Below are positions 1-8,683 of a stretch of DNA of 64,000 nucleotides, piece by piece. The stretch is from Kineococcus siccus (lineage in GTDB: Bacteria; Actinomycetota; Actinomycetes; Actinomycetales; Kineococcaceae), in contig NZ_JAAALN010000004.1 of NCBI RefSeq assembly GCF_009906795.1, positions 1-64,000 on the forward strand, read 5' to 3'. The translations under genes were made by a program, and so were the position numbers. Each line of letters opens with the position of its first letter. Within the stretch, counting starts at the first letter, position 1. The notes beneath the pieces were generated by a model. It was not told the DNA's origin. It did no database searches and was given only the letters and a program-made list of their open reading frames with translations.

Positions 1-56
1 TCCCCCGACGACGGCTGTTCCGTCCGCCCGTCCATCGGCACCCCCACCCCCTGGCT

Positions 57-71
57 TGAGCCGCCGGCTCA
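57..71 (-). terminator. Possible terminator after dprE1
   Basis: A short perfect hairpin (TGAGCC, 3-nt loop, GGCTCA) lies about 45 nt downstream of the dprE1 stop. No T-tract follows, as is usual in such GC-rich genomes. The rest of positions 1-114 shows no gene. Confidence 0.4.
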
Positions 72-114
72 GCGCGGCCCGGCACCCCCGCGGGGAGCGG
101 ACGGGCGCCGCGGC

Positions 115-1536
115 TCACCCCGTGACCAGCGACAGCCGGCGCGCCTGGTCCGAGGCGAACGTGCGCTCCGGGTCCACGGCGTCGCGGACCCGTCGCCACT
201 CCTCCAGGCGCGGGTACATGCGGGCGAAGCGCTCGGCCGTCGTCCGCGAGTCCTTGGCCAGGTACAGCCGCCCACCCGCGTCGAGGACCATCTCGTCGAG
301 GGTGTCGCACAGCCGGTCCAGCCCCTCGCGCACCGGCAGGTCGACGGCCAGCGTCCAGCCCTCCGTCGGGAAGGACAGCGGCGCGTCGTTGCCCGGGCCG
401 AAGCGCTTGAGGACGTTCAGCGCCGAGATGTGACCGGACTGCACGATCGCCTCCATGCTCGCGCGCAGGACGTCCTCGCGGCCGAAGGGGACGACGAACT
501 GGTACTGCAGGAACCCGTTCGGTCCGTAGGCGCGGTTCCAGTCCGCGAACAGGTCGAGCAGGTGGTAGAACTGCGTGATGTTCTGCACCACACCGTCTTC
601 GGTGTGCGCCTTGCGGTAGTAGAACTCGTTCAGCGCCTTCGCGGTGAGCCGGTTGAGCATCCCCGACGGGAACAGGTCCGGGAACGTCGCGAGCTGCGGG
701 GCGTCGAACTTCAGCGGGTCCTTGCGCAGCTTCTTCGGCAGGTCCTCGAGCTTCGCGCTGGAACCGCGCAGCAGGAAGCCGCGGCCCATGTGCTCGCCCT
801 GGGTGACGGAGTCGAACCACGTCTTGGAGTACGTGTACTTCTCGTCGTTGCGCTGCAGCCGCTCGAGCAGCTCGTCGAAGTTCGGCGCCTGCTCGACGTC
901 GGCGATGAAGTAGGACGTCTCGACGCGGTCGAGGCGGATCGTCGCGCGCAGCACGACGCCCGTCAGGCCCATGCCGCCCGTGGTGGCCAGGAAGAGCTCG
1001 CGCTCGGGGCCGTCGGGGGTCAGCGTGCGGATCGTCCCGTCGGCGGTCAGCAGGTCCAGCGACAGGACGTGGTTGCTGAAGCTGCCCTGCGTGTGGTGGT
1101 TGCCGCCGTGGATGTCGGCGCCGATGGCTCCGCCGACGGTCACCTGGCGGGTGCCGGGCAGCACGGGAACCCAGAGCCCGTGCGGGACGACGGTCCGCAG
1201 CAGCGTGTCCAGCGACACCCCGGCGTCGACCTCGACGAGGGCCGCGTCGACGTCGATGCGGTGGATGCGGTCCAGCGCCGTCATGTCGATGACCAGGCCG
1301 CCCGCGTTCTGCGCCGAGTCGCCGTAGCTGCGGCCCAGGCCGCGGGCGATGACGCCCCGCGGGCCCGCCGTGCGCACGGCCTCGGCGAGCACGTCGAGGT
1401 CGGCCGTGCGCAGCACCGTCGCGGTCGTCGGGGCCGTGCGGCCCCACCCCGTCAGGCGCACCGGGCGCGGGGAGGGGAGGGTCTCCGCACCGCTGCTGCG
1501 GTCGAGGACGTTCTTCAGACCAGGGAGGCTCACCAC
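115..1536 (-). CDS. dprE1: Decaprenylphospho-beta-D-ribofuranose 2-oxidase-like FAD oxidoreductase (DprE1)
   Basis: 473 residues, the usual DprE1 length. DprE1 is an FAD enzyme that oxidises the 2'-OH of polyprenylphosphoryl-ribose on the way to the arabinose donor of the actinobacterial envelope. The N-terminal FAD-binding half has GLGRSYGDS (residues 66-74) and the glycine/histidine-rich VGGAIGADIHGGNHH stretch near 134-148. The C-terminal half keeps YLAKDSR with Lys428, matching the catalytic-site Lys418 of the mycobacterial enzyme. The position equivalent to benzothiazinone-target Cys387 is Ala397 (GWTLAVDLP). The GTG start is 7 nt from a TAGGCT hexamer with no ribosome site, so a leaderless mRNA is likely; that hexamer begins with the stop codon of the upstream XdhC gene. 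The usual partner dprE2 is not adjacent. Confidence 0.9.
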   Translation of the reverse strand: MVSLPGLKNVLDRSSGAETLPSPRPVRLTGWGRTAPTTATVLRTADLDVLAEAVRTAGPRGVIARGLGRSYGDSAQNAGGLVIDMTALDRIHRIDVDAALVEVDAGVSLDTLLRTVVPHGLWVPVLPGTRQVTVGGAIGADIHGGNHHTQGSFSNHVLSLDLLTADGTIRTLTPDGPERELFLATTGGMGLTGVVLRATIRLDRVETSYFIADVEQAPNFDELLERLQRNDEKYTYSKTWFDSVTQGEHMGRGFLLRGSSAKLEDLPKKLRKDPLKFDAPQLATFPDLFPSGMLNRLTAKALNEFYYRKAHTEDGVVQNITQFYHLLDLFADWNRAYGPNGFLQYQFVVPFGREDVLRASMEAIVQSGHISALNVLKRFGPGNDAPLSFPTEGWTLAVDLPVREGLDRLCDTLDEMVLDAGGRLYLAKDSRTTAERFARMYPRLEEWRRVRDAVDPERTFASDQARRLSLVTG

Positions 1537-1546
1537 GGCGAGGAGC

Positions 1547-2791
1547 CTAACCGCCGGCCGCCGCCTCGACGGGTCCGGACGGCGCGGGTGGCGCCCCCGC
1601 CGCGGCGGCGTGCACGGGGCCGGCGACCTCGGACAGCCGTCGTCCGCTGCCGCCCCACCGGCGCGCGACGACCTCCGCGGCGATGGACACCGCGGTCTCC
1701 TCGGGAGTGCGCCCGCCGAGGTCGAGGCCGATCGGCGAGGACAGCCGGGCCAGCTCGGCGTCGGTCAGCCCCGCCGCCCGCAGCGCGGCCAGGCGCGTCT
1801 CGTGCGTGCGGCGGCTGCCCATCGCCCCCACGTACGCGGCCGGGGTCCGCAGCGCCACCTCGAGCAGCGGCACGTCGAACTTCGGGTCGTGGGTCAGGAC
1901 GCAGACGACCGTGCGGTCGTCGACGGGGGCCGTGGCGAGCCACCGGTGCGGCCAGGCCACGACGACCTCGTCGGCGTCCGGGAACCGTGCCGCCGTGGCG
2001 AACAGCGGGCGCGCGTCGCACACCGTCACGCGGAAGCCGAGGAACCGGCCCATCCGCACGAGCGCCGCGGCGAAGTCGATGGCGCCGAAGACGAGCAGGC
2101 GCGGCGGGGGCGCGCACGACTCGACGAACACCGCGAGCTCGTCTCCGCGGCGCTCGCCGTCGGGGCCGAGGTGCACGACGCCCGCGCGCCCCGCCGCGAG
2201 CACCCCGCGGGCGGCGTCCGCGACCGCGGCGTCGAGGCGCGCCGTGCCGAGCGAACCGCGCACGGGGCCGTCCGCGGGGCCCACGAGCACGCGGGACCCG
2301 GGCCGGGCGGGGCCCGGCGACGCCTCGGCACCAGTCGCCTCCTCGGCGCCGGTCGCCTCCCCGGCGGGAGGCGGGGCCGCCGCACCGGGCGGGCCCGCCG
2401 GGCCCACGACCGTGACGAGGGCCACGGGCCGCTCGTCGCGCAGGTCCCCGGCCATCGCCGCGAGCAGGGCGACGTCCCCGGCCGTCACGGGCGCCACGAG
2501 CAGCTCGAGCACCCCGCCGCAGGTCAGGCCCACCGCGAAGGCCTCGTCGTCGGAGACGCCGTAGGTGACGCGGCGGGCCGTCCCCGACGCGAGGACCTCC
2601 AGGGCGACCCCGTGCACGGCACCCTCCACGCAGCCCCCCGAGACGCTGCCGGCCACCTCGCCGTCTGCCGCCACGGCCATCGACGCCCCCGCGGGGCGCG
2701 GCGCGCTGTCCCAGGTGCGGACCACGGTCGCCACGGCGCAGGCCTGACCCTGCCCGGCCCAGCGCAGGACCGCGGGCAGCACGTCTCTCAC
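1547..2791 (-). CDS. XdhC/CoxI family molybdoenzyme maturation factor
   Basis: 414 residues. XdhC-type proteins bind molybdenum cofactor and help its sulfuration or insertion into xanthine dehydrogenase or CO dehydrogenase. The N-terminal CoxI-like part carries the conserved [12 protein letters not shown] (residues 48-59). The C-terminal Rossmann part has [27 protein letters not shown] and YVGAMGSRR, all typical of XdhC_C. A Gly/Ala/Pro/Glu-rich linker separates the halves. The GTG at 2791 was chosen because a GGAGGA site sits 7 nt upstream; longer open sequence upstream is non-coding. No xanthine dehydrogenase or CO dehydrogenase genes are in the window, although a molybdate importer lies about 20 kb away. 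Confidence 0.88.
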   Translation of the reverse strand: MRDVLPAVLRWAGQGQACAVATVVRTWDSAPRPAGASMAVAADGEVAGSVSGGCVEGAVHGVALEVLASGTARRVTYGVSDDEAFAVGLTCGGVLELLVAPVTAGDVALLAAMAGDLRDERPVALVTVVGPAGPPGAAAPPPAGEATGAEEATGAEASPGPARPGSRVLVGPADGPVRGSLGTARLDAAVADAARGVLAAGRAGVVHLGPDGERRGDELAVFVESCAPPPRLLVFGAIDFAAALVRMGRFLGFRVTVCDARPLFATAARFPDADEVVVAWPHRWLATAPVDDRTVVCVLTHDPKFDVPLLEVALRTPAAYVGAMGSRRTHETRLAALRAAGLTDAELARLSSPIGLDLGGRTPEETAVSIAAEVVARRWGGSGRRLSEVAGPVHAAAAGAPPAPSGPVEAAAGG

Positions 2792-2915
2792 GGCGCGTCC
2801 TCCAGTCGGCGGTCGGGACGCCGACGCTAGCCCCCGCTCCACCGCGACGCCTCGCCCGCCGGCGGGGACCTCCGCCGGGAGGGCGGGCCCCGCGGTCGGT
2901 GGCAGACTCCCGCCC

Positions 2916-3584
2916 GTGACCGCCCCCTCCCCCCGCACGGCCGCCGACGTCGCCCGCCTCGTCGACCACACCCTGCTCAAGCCCGAGGCCACGGCGGCCG
3001 ACGTCGCCGCGCTGTGCGCCGAGGCGCGCGAGCTGGGGGTCCTCGCGGTGTGCGTCTCGCCGTCGATGCTGCCGGTCGCAGGCGTCGGTCTCGTCGTGGC
3101 CACCGTGTGCGGCTTCCCCTCCGGCAAGCACACGAGCGCGACCAAGGCCGCCGAGGCGGCCGCCGCCGTCGCGGCCGGGGCGGACGAGGTCGACATGGTC
3201 ATCGACGTGGGCGCCGCGCTGGCCGGCGAGGTCGCCGCGGTGCAGGCGGACATCGCCGCCGTGCGCACCGCCGCCCCGGCCCCGACCGTGCTGAAGGTCA
3301 TCGTCGAGTCCGCGGCCCTGCCCGACGCGGTCCTCGTCGCGGTGTGCCGCGCGGCCGAGGCCGCGGGCGCGGACTTCGTCAAGACGTCGACGGGCTTCCA
3401 CCCCAGCGGCGGGGCGAGCACGCACGCCGTCGCGCTCATGGCGCAGACGGTCGGAGGCCGGCTCGGCGTCAAGGCCAGCGGCGGCATCCGGACCACCGAG
3501 GCCGCCCTCGCCATGCTCGACGCGGGGGCCACCCGGCTGGGACTGTCGGGCACCGCGGCCGTCCTGGCGGGGCTGCCCGGCTGA
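2916..3584 (+). CDS. deoC: Deoxyribose-phosphate aldolase
   Basis: 222 residues, the normal class I DeoC TIM barrel. It cleaves 2-deoxyribose-5-phosphate to glyceraldehyde-3-phosphate and acetaldehyde in deoxynucleoside catabolism. Conserved segments: [10 protein letters not shown] at the N-terminus, VDMVIDVGA (catalytic Asp97), FVKTSTGF (Schiff-base Lys156) and VKASGGIRT (Lys186). The start is GTG with CAGACT 7 nt upstream and no ribosome site, so it is probably leaderless. It is divergent from XdhC. The downstream HAD phosphatase begins 60 nt later with its own strong ribosome site. Confidence 0.95.
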   Translation: MTAPSPRTAADVARLVDHTLLKPEATAADVAALCAEARELGVLAVCVSPSMLPVAGVGLVVATVCGFPSGKHTSATKAAEAAAAVAAGADEVDMVIDVGAALAGEVAAVQADIAAVRTAAPAPTVLKVIVESAALPDAVLVAVCRAAEAAGADFVKTSTGFHPSGGASTHAVALMAQTVGGRLGVKASGGIRTTEAALAMLDAGATRLGLSGTAAVLAGLPG

Positions 3585-3644
3585 CCGGCTCGACGTCGGG
3601 CCCGACGACGGGCCCGCCCGCGGACGACACGGAGGGGTGACGGC

Positions 3645-4424
3645 GTGCAGGACGAGATCGACATCGAGTGCTGGCTGACGGACATGGACGGGGTCCTCGT
3701 CCACGAGGAGCGCGCGCTGCCCGGGGCCGCGGACTTCCTCGCCCGGCTGGTGGACTCCGGCCGCCGGTTCCTGGTGCTGACGAACAACTCGATCTTCACG
3801 CCGCGCGACCTCGCGGCCCGGCTCGCGCGCACGGGCCTGCACGTGCCCGAGGAGTCCATCTGGACCTCGGCCATGGCGACGGCGGACTTCCTGGCGCGGC
3901 AGATGCCGCAGGGTTCCGCGTACGTCATCGGGGAGTCGGGGCTGACGACGGCGCTGCACGAGGCGGGTTTCGTCCTGACCGACACCGACCCCGACTACGT
4001 CGTGCTGGGTGAGACCCGCACCTACTCCTTCGAGGCGATCACCCGGGCGATCCGGCTGGTGGAGAAGGGTGCGCGGTTCATCGCGACGAACCCCGACGCC
4101 ACCGGCCCCTCGGCCGAGGGGTCGCTGCCGGCGACGGGGTCCGTCGCGGCGCTCATCACGCGCGCGACGGGCGCGGAACCCTACTTCGTCGGGAAGCCGA
4201 ACCCGATGATGTTCCGCTCCGCCATGAACCGCATCGAGGCGCACTCCGAGACGACCGCGATGATCGGCGACCGGATGGACACCGACGTCGTCGCGGGCAT
4301 CGAGGCGGGCCTTCGCACCTTCCTCGTCCTCACCGGGTCGACCAAGGCGGACCAGGTCGAGAGGTTCCCGTTCCGCCCGCACCGCGTCGTCGACTCGATC
4401 GGCTCGCTGATCGACCTCGTCTGA
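3645..4424 (+). CDS. HAD-IIA family sugar-phosphate/nucleotide phosphatase (NagD-like)
   Basis: 259 residues with all four HAD motifs: LTDMDGVL (nucleophile Asp13, acid/base Asp15), LVLTNNS (46-48), GKPNP (Lys184) and MIGDRMDTDV (Asp209, Asp212, Asp214). The TNN and GKP signatures place it in the NagD/C2-cap group, which dephosphorylates nucleotides or sugar phosphates; the real substrate cannot be told from sequence. The GTG start has GGAGGGG about 8 nt upstream. It may be co-transcribed with deoC, which would fit a clean-up role in deoxyribose phosphate metabolism, but that is inference. It converges with the TPR gene across a perfect palindrome. Confidence 0.88.
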   Translation: MQDEIDIECWLTDMDGVLVHEERALPGAADFLARLVDSGRRFLVLTNNSIFTPRDLAARLARTGLHVPEESIWTSAMATADFLARQMPQGSAYVIGESGLTTALHEAGFVLTDTDPDYVVLGETRTYSFEAITRAIRLVEKGARFIATNPDATGPSAEGSLPATGSVAALITRATGAEPYFVGKPNPMMFRSAMNRIEAHSETTAMIGDRMDTDVVAGIEAGLRTFLVLTGSTKADQVERFPFRPHRVVDSIGSLIDLV

Positions 4425-4425
4425 C

Positions 4426-4441
4426 GACGCGGCGCCGCGTC
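4426..4441. terminator. Bidirectional terminator palindrome between convergent genes
   Basis: GACGCGGCGCCGCGTC is a perfect 16-bp palindrome filling the 15-nt gap between the HAD gene and the convergent TPR gene and overlapping the latter's stop codon. It can fold with a 6-bp stem on either strand and so could end both transcripts. Confidence 0.6.
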
Positions 4442-4823
4442 AGTCGGCGCCGAGGACGTGCGCCATCACGCGGTGCCCCCGGGCCTCGTCGGGGCGCGAC
4501 TGGCGCTCCAGGCAGCGCGAGAGCAGCAGGTGGGCGTAGGCGTCGGACGGGCTGCGGCGCACCAGGTCCCGCGCCTGGACCTCCGCCTTGGCGAGCATCG
4601 CCGCCGAGAAGTAGCTGCGCGCCAGCAGCTCGCGCGCAGCGCGGTCACCCGGGTGACGGACCACGAGGGGTTCCAGCGCCGCGACGGCGTCGGTGAAGCG
4701 GCGGTCGTCGAACGCCGAGCGCGCGAGGGCGAACTGCAGCGCGTCGACGGACAGGTCCCCCAGGCCCTGCGGGAGGGACACGGGCGGCTGGGTGACCCCG
4801 CCCCGGGTCGTGATCTCGGTCAT
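4440..4823 (-). CDS. Small tetratricopeptide-repeat protein
   Basis: 127 residues, mostly helical TPR repeats. Residues 28-60 (ALQFALARSAFDDRRFTDAV), 61-95 and 96-125 each show the W/L-G-Y-A-like spacing of TPR units. It is likely a cytoplasmic protein-protein interaction module of unknown partner. ATG start with only a weak GAGCGG upstream. Another actinobacterial TPR protein (50472-51020) occurs in the window but differs in sequence. Confidence 0.75.
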   Translation of the reverse strand: MTEITTRGGVTQPPVSLPQGLGDLSVDALQFALARSAFDDRRFTDAVAALEPLVVRHPGDRAARELLARSYFSAAMLAKAEVQARDLVRRSPSDAYAHLLLSRCLERQSRPDEARGHRVMAHVLGAD

Positions 4824-4902
4824 ACCCGCTCAACGGCTCCCGGGGCGCGGCGATTCCGCACCCGCCGGGGGCCCGGTGGGTGCCGGACCCCGGCGCGGTC
4901 CG

Positions 4903-5259
4903 TCAGGCCCAGCCCAGCTCGTGCAGCCGGTCGTCGTCGATGCCGAAGTGGTGGGCGATCTCGTGGACGACGGTGATCCGCACCTCCGCCACGACCTCGT
5001 CGCGGTCCGCGCAGACGGCCAGCGTGGGGTTGCGGAAGATGGAGATCCGGTCCGGCAGCGACCCGGCCGCCCACCAGGTCCCCCGCTCGGTCAGCGGGGT
5101 GCCCTCGTAGAGGCCGAGCAGGTCCGGCGGGGCGTCGTCGGGCGGGTCGTCGACGACGAGGACAACGACGTTGTCCATCGCCCGCGCCAGGTCCTCCGGG
5201 ACCTCGTCGAGCGCGTCGGCGACGGCCTCCTCGAACTCCTCGACGCTCATCTCGACCAC
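4903..5259 (-). CDS. Minimal zinc metallopeptidase family protein (zincin-like, DUF1025 type)
   Basis: 118 residues, the typical length of this short actinobacterial zincin family. The single HExxH motif is VVHEIAHHFGID (His99, Glu100, His103), followed by an acidic stretch that supplies further ligands. The N-terminal acidic helix (VEEFEEAVADALDEVPEDL) and the LGLYEGTPLTERG segment are also family hallmarks. It has no signal peptide, so it is cytosolic; the substrate is unknown. GTG start with CATGAT 6 nt upstream; an in-frame ATG three codons later is an alternative. Confidence 0.85.
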   Translation of the reverse strand: MVEMSVEEFEEAVADALDEVPEDLARAMDNVVVLVVDDPPDDAPPDLLGLYEGTPLTERGTWWAAGSLPDRISIFRNPTLAVCADRDEVVAEVRITVVHEIAHHFGIDDDRLHELGWA

Positions 5260-5286
5260 CCGCCGATCATGCCCGACCGGGCGCGC

Positions 5287-5338
5287 CGGCAGCAGCGGGC
5301 GCGTCAGCAGCAGCGGGCACGTCAGCAGCAGCGGGCGC
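5287..5338. repeat. 18-bp tandem repeat, about three copies
   Basis: Two full 18-bp units, GTCAGCAGCAGCGGGC(A/G)C, at 5303-5320 and 5321-5338 follow a partial copy at 5287-5302. The last unit includes the final codons and stop of the YbdD-like gene, and each full unit carries a TGA on that strand. Confidence 0.8.
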
Positions 5339-5498
5339 CGGGCGACCCGGCCCGCGCGTCCGCCCGCGCCCGCTCGAACTCCCCCCGCGACACGGGGGCG
5401 TGGCCGTGCTCGGCGCAGGACGCGAGGTAGGCGTCCCAGCGGGCGGAGCCGCCGATCTCCCGCAGGTACCAGCGCACCCCCCGCAGCAGGGCCCTCAC
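5322..5498 (-). CDS. YbdD/YjiX family small protein (DUF466)
   Basis: 58 residues. It belongs to the small YbdD/YjiX family encoded next to CstA/BtsT transporters; the conserved core here is WYLREIGGSARWDAYLA and the family's R-x-E-F-x-R (SRGEFERARADAR). Its GTG start overlaps the cstA stop by four bases (GTGA), so the two are translationally coupled. The last residues (GARCC) are encoded inside an 18-bp tandem repeat, suggesting the C-terminus has been reshaped by repeat slippage. It is thought to be an accessory of the transporter; its biochemical role is not known. Confidence 0.85.
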   Translation of the reverse strand: MRALLRGVRWYLREIGGSARWDAYLASCAEHGHAPVSRGEFERARADARAGSPGARCC

Positions 5499-7693
5499 CG
5501 CCGCACCTCCGCCGCGCTCCCGGTCCCGGAGCTCCCCGCCGCGGCGACCGCGGCCTTCTCCCCGGCCGAGGCGAACAGGCCCGCGGGTTCGACCAGCTGC
5601 GAGGCGACGGCCGGGACCTCGGTCGTCGGCAGCGACCCGGCGCGCACGGCCCGCACCACGACGACGGCGGCGTTGGCGACCACGACGAGGACGAGGACGG
5701 CGAAGACGGACTGCAGCACGCCGTTGACGGTCGAGTTCGTGACGATCTGCTGCATCTCGTCGGGAGCCTTGGCGGGCGCCAGCAGCTGCCCCGCGTCGAG
5801 GGCGTCCGCGTAGCGGGCCCGCTGGGCGAAGTAGCCGATCGCGGGGTTGTCGGAGAACACCTTCTGGTAGCTCGCGGTCATCGTCGTCACGAGGTCCCAG
5901 GCCAGCGGGACGCCCGTCACCCACGCGTAGCGCAGCCGTCCGTGCTTGATGAGCAGCGTCGTCGCCAGCGTCAGCGCGATCGCCGCGAGCAGCTGGTTGG
6001 CGATGCCGAACAGCGGGAACAGCTGGTTGATGCCGCCGAGCGGGTCGGTGACGCCGACGTAGAGGAAGTACCCCCACGCCGCCACGACGGCCGCGCTGGC
6101 CAGGAGGTTGCCCGGGCGCCACGACAGGTCGCCGAACTTCTTCCAGACGTTGCCGACGGTGTCCTGCAGCATGAACCGGCCGACGCGCGTGCCGGCGTCC
6201 ACGGCGGTGAGGATGAACAGCGCCTCGAACATGATCGCGAAGTGGTACCAGAAGGCCTGCAGGCCGCCGCCGAAGGCGGAGTGGAACACCTGGGAGATGC
6301 CCAGCGCGAGCGCCGGGGCGCCACCGGTCCGGGAGACCAGGCTCGGCTCCTCGACGGCGGCGGCCGCCGCGGTGAGCGTCTCGGGGCTCGTCGGGAAGCC
6401 CAGCCCGGTCACGAACTGCGCCGCGCCGGCGGCGTCGCCACCGGTCGCACCCGCCGGGGAGTTCATGGCGAAGTAGATGCCCTGGTCGATCACCGAGGCC
6501 GCGATGAGCGCGCTGATGGCGACGAAGCTCTCCATGAGCATGCCGCCGTAGCCGATGAGGCGGACCTGACGCTCCTTGGCCACCATCTTCGGCGTCGTGC
6601 CCGAGGCGATGAGGGCGTGGAACCCCGACAGCGCGCCGCACGCGATGGTGATGAAGACGAAGGGGAACAGCGACCCCGCGAACACCGGGCCGTTCCCCTC
6701 CCGCGCGAAGCTCGTCACGGCCTCGTTGGCGAGCACGGGCCGCGCGACCAGCAGGCTCGCCGCGAGCAGGACGATGACGCCGATCTTCATGAACGTCGAG
6801 AGGTAGTCGCGGGGGGTCAGGAGCAGCCACACCGGCAGCACCGAGGCGACGAACCCGTACACGACGAGGGCCAGGACCAGCGTCTCCTTGCTGAGCGTCA
6901 GGTCCGCGGCCAGCCCGAGCTGCTCGACGTAGCCCCCGCCGACGATGGCGGCCAGCAGCAGGACGACGCCGATGCCGGTCGCCTCCAGCACGCGCCCGGG
7001 CCGCAGGTAGCGCAGGTAGACGCCCATGAACAGGGCGATCGGGATCGTCAGGGCGATGGAGAACACGCCCCACGGCGACTCCGCGAGCGCGTTCACGACG
7101 ATGAGCGCGAGCACCGCCAGGATGATGATCATGATGGCGAAGACGGCGATCAGCGCGGCGATCCCGCCGACGAGGCCGATCTCCTCTCGGACCATCTGCC
7201 CCAGGCTCTTGCCGTCGCGGCGCATCGAGAAGAACAGGATCGTGAGGTCCTGCACCGCACCCGCGAAGACGACGCCGACGACGATCCAGATCGTGCCGGG
7301 CAGGTAGCCCATCTGGGCCGCGAGGACGGGGCCGACCAGCGGGCCTGCCCCGGCGATCGCCGCGAAGTGGTGGCCGAACAGCACGCGCCGGTCGGTGACC
7401 TCGAAGTCGACGCCGTTGTGCAGCCGCTCCGCCGGGGTCGCGCGCGCGTCGTCGGCGCGCAGCACCCGGTAGGTGATGAACCGCGCGTAGAAGCGGTAGG
7501 CGATCGCGTACGACGCGAGCGCGGCGAACAGCACCCAGAGCGCGTTGACGGACTCGCCGCGGGACAGCGCGAGCACCGTCCAGGCCGTCGCCCCGACGAG
7601 CGCGACGAGCGTCCAGACGACGATCGAGCGGGTGCGGGACCGCGGTGGGCGGGCTGCGCCCGGGTGGTCCTGGGTGGGGATCCTGCTGGACAC
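5495..7693 (-). CDS. cstA: CstA/BtsT family carbon-starvation pyruvate/peptide transporter
   Basis: 732 residues with many hydrophobic segments, matching CstA. Members are proton-coupled pyruvate importers (BtsT/CstA in E. coli) or were linked to peptide use in starvation. Recognisable features are FGHHFAAIAGAGPLVGPVLA near residue 100, GFHALIASGTTPK in the middle, and the N-terminal variable helix. I chose the GTG at 7693 because GAGGAGG lies 5-6 nt upstream; an upstream in-frame GTG at 7720 lacks such a site. It is followed without a gap by the YbdD-like gene, the usual pairing. No LytS/LytTR-type sensor operon is nearby. Confidence 0.93.
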   Translation of the reverse strand: MSSRIPTQDHPGAARPPRSRTRSIVVWTLVALVGATAWTVLALSRGESVNALWVLFAALASYAIAYRFYARFITYRVLRADDARATPAERLHNGVDFEVTDRRVLFGHHFAAIAGAGPLVGPVLAAQMGYLPGTIWIVVGVVFAGAVQDLTILFFSMRRDGKSLGQMVREEIGLVGGIAALIAVFAIMIIILAVLALIVVNALAESPWGVFSIALTIPIALFMGVYLRYLRPGRVLEATGIGVVLLLAAIVGGGYVEQLGLAADLTLSKETLVLALVVYGFVASVLPVWLLLTPRDYLSTFMKIGVIVLLAASLLVARPVLANEAVTSFAREGNGPVFAGSLFPFVFITIACGALSGFHALIASGTTPKMVAKERQVRLIGYGGMLMESFVAISALIAASVIDQGIYFAMNSPAGATGGDAAGAAQFVTGLGFPTSPETLTAAAAAVEEPSLVSRTGGAPALALGISQVFHSAFGGGLQAFWYHFAIMFEALFILTAVDAGTRVGRFMLQDTVGNVWKKFGDLSWRPGNLLASAAVVAAWGYFLYVGVTDPLGGINQLFPLFGIANQLLAAIALTLATTLLIKHGRLRYAWVTGVPLAWDLVTTMTASYQKVFSDNPAIGYFAQRARYADALDAGQLLAPAKAPDEMQQIVTNSTVNGVLQSVFAVLVLVVVANAAVVVVRAVRAGSLPTTEVPAVASQLVEPAGLFASAGEKAAVAAAGSSGTGSAAEVRR

Positions 7694-7801
7694 GCCGCCT
7701 CCTCGCGGTGGTTCCGTCACGGCTGGGCGCCGCGCGACCCCCCGATCCTTCCGAGCTGTGCGTCCGCTGTCACGCCGACTCCCCGCCGCGCGGTGCGGGG
7801 G

Positions 7802-8584
7802 TCAGCGCGCCAGGCCGCCGTAGAGCTCGGGACGGCGGTCGGCGAGGTACGGGTTCGCCCGCTGCTGCTCGCCGACCAGGGCCGGGTCGACCGTCGCGTA
7901 GAGCAGGACGTCGCCGTGGCCGGCGGCCGCGAGCACCTCCCCCGACGGCGCCACGACGCTGCTGCTGCCCACGTACTCCAGCGACCCCTCGCGGCCGTCG
8001 TGGTTGACGTAGGCCACGTAGACCTGGTTCTCCCACGCCCGCACGCGGATGAGCTCCTCGGCGATCCAGCCGAACGGCTCCATCTGCGCGGTCGGCACGA
8101 GCACCAGGTGGGCGCCCGCGGTGGCCGCGGCCCGCACCGACTCGGGGAACTCGACGTCGTAGCAGATGAGCAGGGCGATCCGGACGCCCGCGTGGTCGAC
8201 CACGGTCACCAGGTCGTCGCCCGCGGTGAAGACGGCCCGGTCCAGGGCCCCGAACAGGTGCGCCTTGCGGTGCCGGGCCAGCAGGGCGCCGTCGGGACCC
8301 ACGAGGGCGGCCGTATTGTAGCAGGCGCCGCCCGCCAGCTCGGGCAGGCCGGCCACCACCGCGATGCCGTGCCGGCGCGCGAGGTCCTGCACCCGCGCGA
8401 GCAGGTCCTGCCGCGCGAGCTCGTGCACGCGCTCGCCGATGTCGTAGCCCGTCACGTACATCTCGTCGGTGACCAGGAGGTCCGCGCCGTGGGCCGCGGC
8501 CTCGGCGCAGGCCGCGTCCAGGGCCGCGAGGTTGGCCTCGACGTCGCCGGGCGTCCCGGCGGCCTGCAGGCAGGCGATCTCCAC
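7802..8584 (-). CDS. Carbon-nitrogen hydrolase (nitrilase superfamily)
   Basis: 260 residues. The Glu-Lys-Cys triad is clear: Glu41 (TDEMYVTGYDIG), Lys107 (HRKAHLFG) and Cys141 (LLICYDVEFPE). The family hydrolyses amides or nitriles such as omega-amides or N-carbamoyl amines; the substrate here is unresolved. GTG start with GAGGAG 6 nt upstream. A TACGCT hexamer at 8628-8633 (minus strand) is a candidate -10 for a short leader. It is divergent from the acyl reductase gene. Confidence 0.9.
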   Translation of the reverse strand: MEIACLQAAGTPGDVEANLAALDAACAEAAAHGADLLVTDEMYVTGYDIGERVHELARQDLLARVQDLARRHGIAVVAGLPELAGGACYNTAALVGPDGALLARHRKAHLFGALDRAVFTAGDDLVTVVDHAGVRIALLICYDVEFPESVRAAATAGAHLVLVPTAQMEPFGWIAEELIRVRAWENQVYVAYVNHDGREGSLEYVGSSSVVAPSGEVLAAAGHGDVLLYATVDPALVGEQQRANPYLADRRPELYGGLAR

Positions 8585-8683
8585 GTGCGGCTCCTCTCAC
8601 CCTCCGGGCCGCGGCGGCCCCCGGCGCAGCGTAGGACGCTCGGGCGCACGGCGGGGGCCGCCGGTCGTGGTTGGATTCCTCGC

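Noticed and set aside
5287-5338. CRISPR-like array
   Set aside because: Direct tandem units without spacers; a simple tandem repeat.
5171-8683. A long plus-strand frame running into the acyl reductase
   Set aside because: The part before 8684 is antisense to cstA and the nitrilase; the real start is the GTG at 8684.
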